The notes below the pieces were generated by a model, which was not told where the DNA came from, searched no databases, and was given only the letters and a program-made list of their open reading frames with translations. Positions 17,084 through 25,158 of a stretch of DNA of 64,000 bases are shown here, one piece after another. The DNA is from an uncultured Lachnospiraceae bacterium. Lineage in GTDB: Bacteria > Bacillota > Clostridia > Lachnospirales > Lachnospiraceae. Position 1 is the first letter of the stretch. Each line of letters opens with the position of its first letter. The stretch spans positions 1-64,000 of the forward strand of contig CAJTZH010000005.1 in assembly GCA_910584325.1 (NCBI GenBank). The letters run 5' to 3'. A program made the position numbers and the translations under genes.

Positions 17084-18376
17084 TTATTCTCCAATCAGTT
17101 CTTTTATTGCCCCCACGAGATATAACGAACCGGCGCACAATAACAAATCTTCTTCCCCTAAGAATGCCTTTGCTGTCTGATATGCCTTGCGAACGCTTTC
17201 TATGGCATATACCGGCCTATCCGTATTCTTCTCAAATTCCTTCCTCATATCTTCAAGCATCAATGCCCTATGATTCGGTACCTGCGTCACCACAAACCCA
17301 TCGAATCCTCCCATGGCGCATATTTCCTCTATCATGCGGCTGTAATCCTTCTCACAGACCGCACCAAAAAGAAGGTACATCTTATGTCCTTCCTTCATCC
17401 ACTGTGCCGTTTTCAGAAACTGCCGTATCCCGTCGGGATTATGCGCTCCGTCAACATATATATTATGCTCAATCTCTTCCATTCTGCCTTCCCAGTGTGT
17501 TCTGCCCACTGCGGATACAATCCGCTCTGTCTCCCGGTTTTTTACCTGTCCCAGAACAGCGATCGTTTCCAAAGCAAGCGCCGCGTTTGCCGTCTGATAA
17601 ATGGCAGTATTATAAATTGAAAACATACTATTCTTATAATAACTATTCTTAAGAGAAAAATCAATCTGTTTTCGCTCCAATTTATGAATTTGAAAGGATT
17701 TTTCATCTACCAAATAAGCCATACTGTTACAATTCACGGCAGTATCTTCTATAATCCGCGCGGATATGTCATCACTTTTCCAATAGACCACAGGTTTATC
17801 TCTCATAATGATGCCCGCCTTTTCCGCCGCAATTTTTTCAATCGTTTCCCCAAGAATTTCCGTATGGTCAAGACTTATGGACGTTATAACCGAGACCATT
17901 TTCGTTGAAAGCGCTGCCGTCGCGTCGGTTCTGCCTCCAAGTCCCGTCTCGATTATCACATAATCAGGCTTTTTTTCGGCATAGTAACATACCGACATCA
18001 CAAAAATAAAATCAAAAAAAGCCAATCCGTCAAATCCCTGCTCTTTTAAAATTTCAGATACCTGATATACTTTTTTAAACAATCTTAAGAAATCTTCGTT
18101 GGAAATCATCTCCCCATTCAGGCGAATGCGCTCGTTTACACGCACTAAATGAGGAGACGTAAACATTCCTACCGTATAGCCCAATTCCAAAAGAATATTG
18201 GAAAGATACGCGCAGACAGAACCCTTACCGTTCGTTCCCGCTACATGAATACTATTTAACGCCTGTTCCGGGTGGGAAAGAGCGTCCAGCGCGCGCCCGG
18301 CACGCTGCGCTCCTGTCTCCCTGCCAAACCTTCTCAGACGGAACAGATATTCTACCGCTTCATTATAATCCATCAT
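17084..18376 (-). CDS. folC: Folylpolyglutamate / dihydrofolate synthase
   Basis: A 430-residue Mur-ligase-family enzyme. The ATP-binding loop VAGTNGKGSVCAY is near residues 43-55 and the folate-site motif IETGLGGRTDATAA is present. DGAHNPDGIRQF in the C-terminal domain is the second family signature. It adds glutamates to folates and may also make dihydrofolate from dihydropteroate. The start overlaps the stop of the coiled-coil gene by four bases, so translation of the two is coupled. No other folate genes are nearby. Confidence 0.93.
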   Translation of the reverse strand: MMDYNEAVEYLFRLRRFGRETGAQRAGRALDALSHPEQALNSIHVAGTNGKGSVCAYLSNILLELGYTVGMFTSPHLVRVNERIRLNGEMISNEDFLRLFKKVYQVSEILKEQGFDGLAFFDFIFVMSVCYYAEKKPDYVIIETGLGGRTDATAALSTKMVSVITSISLDHTEILGETIEKIAAEKAGIIMRDKPVVYWKSDDISARIIEDTAVNCNSMAYLVDEKSFQIHKLERKQIDFSLKNSYYKNSMFSIYNTAIYQTANAALALETIAVLGQVKNRETERIVSAVGRTHWEGRMEEIEHNIYVDGAHNPDGIRQFLKTAQWMKEGHKMYLLFGAVCEKDYSRMIEEICAMGGFDGFVVTQVPNHRALMLEDMRKEFEKNTDRPVYAIESVRKAYQTAKAFLGEEDLLLCAGSLYLVGAIKELIGE

Positions 18377-19932
18377 TTTCTGTCCTTTACCTGTATATCT
18401 AGAATATGATTCTCCTCAAAACGAATTTTCGCGTATTTACCCCCTGCTACAATACACGTAATTACATGGGAATTTCCCCGCGCAAACGCTTCCTTTATGC
18501 TACAGTCCTCAAACTCTTTGAGCATACGCTCTATCGCAATCGTCTCCCGCTGGGTAAATTGTTTCACAACCGATTCAAACACTTTTGCCTCAAATGTCAG
18601 AACGGGGTAAAATTTCGTCCATTTCCGCTCCAGTACCCGCGATAAATAACCTGCCTCATTCTCTAACTGCATAATGACGTCGTTAAATTCATTGACATGA
18701 CTGACTAACGATTCCCGCAGCTCTTTGAGCGTTTCCTTTAACGCCGTTATCAGTCTCATCTGTGTCTCCAGACTGCTTTTTAGTTTCTCCGTTTTTTTCT
18801 CATTATCCAGAATCTCCATATCAAAATTTCGTATCGTTCTGGCGAGAAATTCATAATCATTTTTTAAGCGGTAAAACCTGATATCCTGGCTGCTCTTTAT
18901 CGGATGTTCCTTCATATACTGTTCATATTGCGTCTTTATTTCCTGTCCGTTCGCGACAAGTTTTTCACGTTCTTCTTTTAAATCCGTATGCTCGTTCTCC
19001 AGCTTTTCAAGCCTTTGCGCGTCCTTCTGGTATAATTCTTCCTTTACTTCAAGTTTTTTATTGTTTTTATCGATATCTCCCAGTATTCCCCGCAGCATTT
19101 TATTAAGCTGCGCCTCTCTGGACGTCAAAATCAGAAGATTCCGCTCTTTTTCACTCTCCCCGTCCAACAGTCCGCTGGAAAAACTCGGCATCATATCGTC
19201 GTTTAATCGAACTTTTCCTCCGTATCCGTTCACCGACATCCATACAGCCTGCGCCAGCAGCGCCCGCTCCATACGGTAAAGCATCAGCACGGAATCGTGC
19301 GCCGTACTGATAACGCCTTCTATCCCGTCAAACATCCCCATTCCGCATACATCAATCATCCGTTTCAGCTTAGCGGTATTCTTAGAAGCGATGATTGCCG
19401 CCAAAACCTTTTTTCCGTTAAACTCACTCAGCATAAATTCGGAAGCCAGCTGGCGCATCTGATTGATATCCGCCTTCGCAATCTCCCTCTGTATCCGGTT
19501 TTCCATGACATTGCGTTCCTTTTCGTCCAGCCGTTCCAGTTTTTTTAACAGCACGCCAAGATAATGATTATAATATTTCTCGTGTATTTCGTCCATCCTT
19601 GCAGCCGGCGATTTACAATCGTCAACCATATATACCTTAGCCGCCTCGTGCAATATGATAAAATGCAGTTCCTCTTCCGATATGTCCTCACGAATTGTAT
19701 AACCGCCGAGACTTTTACATTTGTTGATTAAATCTTGTTTTAACATTATGTTCAATTTGTCTCTCTCCAGATCCGCCAGACGATTATAGCAGTCTTCAAT
19801 CTCTTTTTTTATTTTCTTCGACTGCCAAATGCCCTTTATGGTGTTGGAAAGTGTAACACTGCTTAAAATGGCAATCTGCCCCCTTACCTCATCATCGGAT
19901 AACCGCGCAAATCCGTCAAAAACCGTTACCAT
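18373..19932 (-). CDS. Coiled-coil protein of unknown function, coupled to folC
   Basis: About 519 residues from the ATG at 19932, which sits 8 bases after GGAGGTGA (a TTG 15 bases upstream lies within that ribosome binding site). Residues 1-130 are mixed helical. A helical block of about 130-230 ends in a mildly hydrophobic stretch (STAHDSVLMLYRMERALLAQ). Residues about 265-440 form long coiled coils rich in Lys, Glu and Leu. The last 80 residues look globular. There is no signal peptide, no clear membrane helix, no nucleotide-binding motif and no family I can name. It is first in a four-gene run with folC, the 52-aa gene and the TPR protein. Confidence 0.7.
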   Translation of the reverse strand: MVTVFDGFARLSDDEVRGQIAILSSVTLSNTIKGIWQSKKIKKEIEDCYNRLADLERDKLNIMLKQDLINKCKSLGGYTIREDISEEELHFIILHEAAKVYMVDDCKSPAARMDEIHEKYYNHYLGVLLKKLERLDEKERNVMENRIQREIAKADINQMRQLASEFMLSEFNGKKVLAAIIASKNTAKLKRMIDVCGMGMFDGIEGVISTAHDSVLMLYRMERALLAQAVWMSVNGYGGKVRLNDDMMPSFSSGLLDGESEKERNLLILTSREAQLNKMLRGILGDIDKNNKKLEVKEELYQKDAQRLEKLENEHTDLKEEREKLVANGQEIKTQYEQYMKEHPIKSSQDIRFYRLKNDYEFLARTIRNFDMEILDNEKKTEKLKSSLETQMRLITALKETLKELRESLVSHVNEFNDVIMQLENEAGYLSRVLERKWTKFYPVLTFEAKVFESVVKQFTQRETIAIERMLKEFEDCSIKEAFARGNSHVITCIVAGGKYAKIRFEENHILDIQVKDRK

Positions 19933-20056
19933 TCCAATCACCTCCAAAAACTTTATTCTTTATAATTACTATACCATATTATAGGAATTCTGCCAAAGAT
20001 TTCTGTAGAAATTTTACTGTAAATCATTTAAACTATAAAAAAGAAAGGAGTACTCT

Positions 20057-21046
20057 ATGGGAATCGAATTAATAAAATACAAGACTTACGATGCCGTCAG
20101 ACTTTCCAATTCACGGTATTCTGCCGTAATTACATACGGCAGAGGATGTAACATGGTTGAACTGAATGATATGCGAAATCATTTGGCTCTATTACATTAT
20201 CCTGAATCACACGAAGCGGATGAATATGAAAAATCATGCCAGCGTTTTGGCAGCGCCATTCTTTTTCCGCCGAACAAAATCAGAGACGGCATCTTTCATT
20301 GGAAAAACCGGACTTATGACTTTAAATCAAACCAACTCCCACCAGCGCATGGTATCATTAAGGAATTTCCGTTTGATATAGACTCTTCTCAGCAAAGTGG
20401 AAACGAAGATATGATTAAATTTAGATTTAACTCTTTCGATTCTGTTTACCATCAAGCTTTTGGCTGGCACTTTACATGCTTTTTTACGTTTATACTTTCG
20501 CTTGAAGGAATCACTCAGATTATTGAATTTGAAAATATCGGCGATATTGATATACCTTTTGGTTTGGGATTTCATACGGCATTCCGCATTCCACAGAATG
20601 ACTCCGACTCCCATGCCAAAGAGGACTATCAGATAATGGTATCCTGCGGGAAACAGTGGGAACTGGACGAGCACGGATTTCCTACCGGCAGGCTGATTTC
20701 TGCCACACATGACTATAATAACGGATATCCTTCTCCACTTGCAGCGCCCTTAGCAGAACACTTACAGGCTGCCATATTGCCGGATGACCGGAATGCACTG
20801 CCGTTTCACGGCGCTAAGATACGCAATACCAAGACTAATCTGGAGCTTGTATACGAGACAGACCACAAGTTTACCAACTGGATGATTTGGAACAAAAATG
20901 CTTCGGATAACTTTATCTGCATTGAACCGATGACCTGCATTATTGACGCGCCGAACGCGAAAATCCCGGAACCATTACACGGTTTTACAACATTAAAACC
21001 ACAAGAACACTGGGAAGCAAAAAACAGGCTGTATGTCCAATCCTAA
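20057..21046 (+). CDS. Aldose 1-epimerase family protein
   Basis: A 329-residue galactose-mutarotase-fold protein. Family features are NRIRDG-like PPNKIRDGIFHW near residue 75, the catalytic-type HGI in PPAHGIIKEF near residue 101, GLGFHTAFRIP with its His near residue 179, and the acidic end EPMTCIIDAPN. Such enzymes interconvert alpha and beta anomers of sugars or sugar phosphates in the cytoplasm. There is no signal peptide. It stands alone and converges on the pectin-associated operon, so it may serve hexuronate or galactose use, but the location is the only hint. The RBS is GAAAGGAG. Confidence 0.85.
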   Translation: MGIELIKYKTYDAVRLSNSRYSAVITYGRGCNMVELNDMRNHLALLHYPESHEADEYEKSCQRFGSAILFPPNKIRDGIFHWKNRTYDFKSNQLPPAHGIIKEFPFDIDSSQQSGNEDMIKFRFNSFDSVYHQAFGWHFTCFFTFILSLEGITQIIEFENIGDIDIPFGLGFHTAFRIPQNDSDSHAKEDYQIMVSCGKQWELDEHGFPTGRLISATHDYNNGYPSPLAAPLAEHLQAAILPDDRNALPFHGAKIRNTKTNLELVYETDHKFTNWMIWNKNASDNFICIEPMTCIIDAPNAKIPEPLHGFTTLKPQEHWEAKNRLYVQS

Positions 21047-21061
21047 CGGACATACAGCCTG
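21025..21061. terminator. Bidirectional terminator
   Basis: A perfect 14-bp stem (21025-21038 with 21048-21061) overlaps the epimerase stop codon and lies 10 bases before the end of the convergent ABC gene. A-rich sequence precedes it, which gives a U-tract on the minus strand. Confidence 0.8.
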
Positions 21062-21070
21062 CTCATATTC

Positions 21071-22858
21071 TTAACTTTGAATCTGTTTCATCTTGAAAAA
21101 TGTACCTTTTAGCTCCATCAATTCCTCATAAGTACCGTATTCCACGCACCTGCCTTCATGAATGACCGCTATCTTATCGGCGTCACGAATCGTCGATAAA
21201 CGGTGCGCTACAATAAATGTTGTTCTGTTGGCAGTAAGATTGTTTACCGCCTCCTGTATCATCTTCTCAGATATACTGTCTAATGCCGACGTTGCCTCGT
21301 CCAGCACAATCACCTTCGGCTCGCGTATTAACGCTCTTGCAATCGCAATCCTCTGACGCTGTCCACCCGACAGCTTGCCGCCGTGCTCGCCTACCAACGT
21401 ATCCAGACCGTCCGGAAGCGAATCTATCAGCTCCGATAAATTCGCCGCCTTCACAACTTCCAGCAAACGCTCTTCATCAATATCATGAATCCCGTATGTA
21501 ATATTATCCCGAATTGTTCCGGAAAACAAAATCGTATTCTGCGGAACTACCGCCAGATATTTCCGGTAGCTTCTCAAATCAATATCGCGGATGGATTTTC
21601 CGTCAAGCAATACCTCGCCTTCACTCGGCATATTAAAACCAATTACCAGATTTAAGATAGTTGTCTTACCGGCTCCTGACTCACCGACAAGCGCTATCGT
21701 CTCACCCGGCTGTACCGTGAGGTTTAAATTATTTAACACGGCATGACCGTCATTGTTGTACCGGAACTTGACGTCACGAAATTCGAATTTCCCCGCAACT
21801 TGATGAACGGGTTCCTTGCCTTCATTGTCCTCAATCTCCTCGGCAGTAAGCACCTCGCCAATTGAACGTACGGACTCCAGTCCTTTCGTAATAGTCGGTA
21901 TCAGAGTAATCACGGCGGAAACCTGCTGGACAATTGTTGAAAAATAGTTCTGGTACAGCGCAATATCGCCGACCATTATCGTCGCTTTGTACGCAAGCAG
22001 GGCGGTAAAAGCAAGACAGATAATCTGGAACACTTGGAATACTGCCCAGCCCACGGAACCGAACAACGCCTGAATCATATCAAGACGGTATCCTTTTTCC
22101 GCAACCTCTATCAATTGCTCGCTGACTTTCTCCGTCTCTTCTTCCTCAAGCGCGTGCGCCCTCGTAACAGGAATCAATTCAACCATTTCCATGACGCGGG
22201 CGGACGTTCCCTCCATCTCCTTACGAAACTCCTGATTCCTCTGCTTAATGACGCCGCGGAACGCAACCATTGTAATCGCCGCCACGGGAACCGTCAAAAC
22301 AAAAAAGACAAACACGATAATACTCTTTGACACCGTAACCGCCATGGCAACGGTAATATTGAGCACTATATTAAGGATGCTGACAAATAGCTGCGTAGAC
22401 AGTGTTTCCACCGCCTCCACATCACGCATAATTTTCGATTGCAGCCGTCCGGACTGAACGTCTTTATAGTAAGAAATTGACAACTGCTGCAGTTTCTTGA
22501 TGAGCGCGCCGCGCAGTCCCGTTTCCACATACCGCACGGCAAGGCTTTTGTAGCGTACATACAAATAATTCATCGGCACGTTCAGCAAGATAAGGAAAAT
22601 CATTAAAATCACATTTGCCGTAATCTTTTCCACACAGCGTTCGTCCTGTGTCGTCACATAATTAATAATATTGGCAAGTATAATCGGCGACATCCATACC
22701 GGGCTATGCTTGATAAAAAAGAAAAACACCGACAACAGAAACTTTCCGTAATTTCCTCTGTAAATGGAAAATAATACCTTCAGAGGATTATCCGGATATT
22801 TCTTAAAGCTCTCTATAAAACGCTCTTCCGCATTATCCTTACTGGGATTTCTTATCAT
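21071..22858 (-). CDS. ABC exporter, fused membrane and ATPase domains
   Basis: About 595 residues from the ATG that follows AAGGTGG (another ATG 15 bases upstream lacks a ribosome binding site). The N-terminal half carries six membrane helices. The C-terminal half carries Walker A GESGAGKTT, signature KLSGGQRQRIA, Walker B VIVLDEATSALD and the switch region VAHRLSTIRDADKI. These MsbA/LmrA-like half-transporters work as dimers. It starts within about 20 bases of the GH28 stop, in the same run of genes as the pectin enzymes. A role in exporting a sugar, lipid or inhibitor made during pectin use is possible. It may also simply share the transcript. A homodimer is likely since no partner half is adjacent. 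Confidence 0.88.
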   Translation of the reverse strand: MIRNPSKDNAEERFIESFKKYPDNPLKVLFSIYRGNYGKFLLSVFFFFIKHSPVWMSPIILANIINYVTTQDERCVEKITANVILMIFLILLNVPMNYLYVRYKSLAVRYVETGLRGALIKKLQQLSISYYKDVQSGRLQSKIMRDVEAVETLSTQLFVSILNIVLNITVAMAVTVSKSIIVFVFFVLTVPVAAITMVAFRGVIKQRNQEFRKEMEGTSARVMEMVELIPVTRAHALEEEETEKVSEQLIEVAEKGYRLDMIQALFGSVGWAVFQVFQIICLAFTALLAYKATIMVGDIALYQNYFSTIVQQVSAVITLIPTITKGLESVRSIGEVLTAEEIEDNEGKEPVHQVAGKFEFRDVKFRYNNDGHAVLNNLNLTVQPGETIALVGESGAGKTTILNLVIGFNMPSEGEVLLDGKSIRDIDLRSYRKYLAVVPQNTILFSGTIRDNITYGIHDIDEERLLEVVKAANLSELIDSLPDGLDTLVGEHGGKLSGGQRQRIAIARALIREPKVIVLDEATSALDSISEKMIQEAVNNLTANRTTFIVAHRLSTIRDADKIAVIHEGRCVEYGTYEELMELKGTFFKMKQIQS

Positions 22859-22877
22859 TTCCGCCACCTTCATTCAG

Positions 22878-24431
22878 TTATTTAGAAATTTTGTCTACAT
22901 TTTCTGCCGTAACAGGCTCTCCCTCACACCCTTCGATATTCACATTCTTTAATACCAGTTCCTCTACGTTCATGGCAAAAATGCCCTTCCTGCTTGTCTC
23001 GTCACAGCCAATCATCATTGCCGCAACGCCGCTCTTTGCTTCTTTTGCATACGTCACATTGACATTTTCAAATGTCAGGCGCGTAATCTTACGCTCCGGA
23101 AGGCCTGTAATATAAGCGGCGGCAACATGACAATTGCTGGCTTTAATATTCTTAAACATCAGTCTCTTAATCGACGGCGTTCTGTCATCCACCGGAAGCG
23201 GGCTCTTGGAAGAAACATACTCTGTCTTGCCGTCCGGGTCACAGAAATAGAAACTGTTTACCACAAACGGCGTCATAACATTATCCATATCAATATCTTC
23301 AAACGTAATATTATCCAGAACAGAATCCTCGCCGCGTCCCCGCCTTGTCTTTACACGAAGTCCTCTGTCCGTATTCATAAACAGGCAGTCCTGAATTTTT
23401 ACATTCTTAACGCCCGCCGCAATCTCGCTTCCTACAGTGACCGCCCCATGACCGTCTCTCATGCAGCACTGTCTTACCGTCATATTCTCGGTCGGCTGTT
23501 TTAATTTTCTGCCCATGTAAATTTTACCGGACTTAATCGCAATACAGTCGTCGCCCACAGAAATATGCGTACCGACAACTTCCACATTTCTACAGCTTTC
23601 CGGGTCCAGACCGTCCGTATTGTGAGAATTAAACGGATTTTTAATCTTCACGTCCACAAAGCTCAAATTCTCCGAAAAATATGGGTGCAGCGTCCATGAA
23701 GGTGAATTTTGCACCGTGATGCCCTGCAGCATCACGTTTTTACAGTGACTGATAAATACCAGCCTTGGTCTCCACGCAATTTTGCGGATTTTCGGCTCAA
23801 ACCACCAGTTATTAAAATCCGCGCAGCCGTCAATCGTACCTTCACCGGTAATCACAACATTTTCCGCGTTAATTGCCGTTACTATACCGGAAAACATATC
23901 AAGCGGGTTCCCTTCCCAAGTACCGATATTGTATTCCTCTTTTTCGTCGTAGCTGTCAATCACGCCCGGGAAAACCGGAAACTTTGTTCTGTCCGTAAAT
24001 GCTGATAATACGGCGCCTTTTTCCAGTTCCAGAATCAGATTACTCTTTAAAAATATCGACGTAATCTTATAAACTCCCTCCGGTACCAGTACGCGGCTGT
24101 CCGGCGGGCATGCCATAATCGCTGCCTGTATTGCGCATGTATCGTCATGCTCTCCGTTTCCGTACGCGCCGAAATCCCTAACGTTTAATGTCACAAATTC
24201 CTTTTCCGTGCGCACTTTAAGAGGTTTTATAACCGTATCGTCCCAGACCGCCTTAATTACATATTCTCTGTCAGGCTTCAAATCATAGATAGACGTAATA
24301 ACCTTATTTCCTCTGATTGTCACTGAATCATTAATAACAAGTTCATATTCCTTTTCAGTAAAATACTTACCCGCTTCCGTCAGCTCTACAACAACACATC
24401 TTGCTGTTTTCGCCACTAATTTTAATTCCAT
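22878..24431 (-). CDS. GH28 polygalacturonase-type hydrolase, cytoplasmic
   Basis: A 517-residue protein. Residues 1-80 form a fibronectin-III-like strand domain; residues 83-510 form the right-handed beta helix of family GH28. Its catalytic motifs are all visible: NTDGLD, GDDCIAIKSG, GHGAVTVGSE and RVKT. No signal peptide is present, so it acts inside the cell on imported oligogalacturonides or rhamnogalacturonan pieces, probably as an exo-enzyme. The start follows TTAGGAGG. It lies 10 bases after the helical 238-aa gene. The choice between galacturonidase and rhamnogalacturonan hydrolase cannot be made from the motifs alone. Confidence 0.9.
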   Translation of the reverse strand: MELKLVAKTARCVVVELTEAGKYFTEKEYELVINDSVTIRGNKVITSIYDLKPDREYVIKAVWDDTVIKPLKVRTEKEFVTLNVRDFGAYGNGEHDDTCAIQAAIMACPPDSRVLVPEGVYKITSIFLKSNLILELEKGAVLSAFTDRTKFPVFPGVIDSYDEKEEYNIGTWEGNPLDMFSGIVTAINAENVVITGEGTIDGCADFNNWWFEPKIRKIAWRPRLVFISHCKNVMLQGITVQNSPSWTLHPYFSENLSFVDVKIKNPFNSHNTDGLDPESCRNVEVVGTHISVGDDCIAIKSGKIYMGRKLKQPTENMTVRQCCMRDGHGAVTVGSEIAAGVKNVKIQDCLFMNTDRGLRVKTRRGRGEDSVLDNITFEDIDMDNVMTPFVVNSFYFCDPDGKTEYVSSKSPLPVDDRTPSIKRLMFKNIKASNCHVAAAYITGLPERKITRLTFENVNVTYAKEAKSGVAAMMIGCDETSRKGIFAMNVEELVLKNVNIEGCEGEPVTAENVDKISK

Positions 24432-24441
24432 GAGAAACCTC

Positions 24442-25158
24442 CTAATGTAATAATCTCTCTGCCATCATCATCATTGCCGCGCCCTTATTCAAATCCTTTG
24501 ACTGGATATCCTCCATCACCTGTTCGTATAAATCCAGACCTGCCTTTTCATATTTTTCCGCAAGAACAACCTTCAGACGGCACGCCTTTAAAATGGAAAA
24601 TGCTGCTAAGGCTTTATCGGTGATATCAAGTTCATCCTCCAATATCAATTCTCGGAGAGATGTCTTAAACAGCCGCTTCAACCCGTCATAATATTCATAG
24701 ATTGCCTGGTCAATTGATTCAATTCCTTCAATAACCGCTGTCATAAAATACGCATGATTTACGCCTTCTCTTTCTGACGCCGCTCTGTAGCGGTTCATAA
24801 CATCCTGATAGTGCTCTCTCCCGCCAAGCTTTGTTTCATACTTCGTGTAAAAAACCAGAGCCATTTCATCGTTTTCCTCATCAAACTGAGCGTTTAAGCA
24901 GTTCATCAGTCCTTTGATGCGGTCTTTTACCTCCGTCTCGCCTTTTTCCATAACATAAAAACTTGCTATTCCCGCATACTTTCTATCATACGGAACCTGC
25001 TTAATCAGATTATCCAGCACTCTTCCCAGCTTCTCATAATTATGCATCAGACCCATTCCCTGCAAAATCATGCTGTTTTCATTTCCCCAGGTATCATTCA
25101 CATCAAACTGAAAGCTCTCCGCAACCTGGCGTACATATTTATCTACCTTCACAATCAT
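24442..25158 (-). CDS. Helical protein, possibly a short GH88/GH105-like relative
   Basis: A 238-residue, strongly helical protein without a signal peptide. Phrases such as VNDTWGNENSMILQGMGLMHNYEKLGR and ALAAFSILKACRLKVVLAEKY (each quoted in part) remind me of the helix pairs of unsaturated glucuronyl/rhamnogalacturonyl hydrolases. Those enzymes are about 370 residues long and their catalytic acids are not evident here. It may be a divergent, reduced relative or a new helper in pectin use. Its start codon overlaps the stop of the ankyrin-GH43 gene by four bases, so it is translated together with it. I do not assign a reaction. Confidence 0.45.
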   Translation of the reverse strand: MIVKVDKYVRQVAESFQFDVNDTWGNENSMILQGMGLMHNYEKLGRVLDNLIKQVPYDRKYAGIASFYVMEKGETEVKDRIKGLMNCLNAQFDEENDEMALVFYTKYETKLGGREHYQDVMNRYRAASEREGVNHAYFMTAVIEGIESIDQAIYEYYDGLKRLFKTSLRELILEDELDITDKALAAFSILKACRLKVVLAEKYEKAGLDLYEQVMEDIQSKDLNKGAAMMMMAERLLH

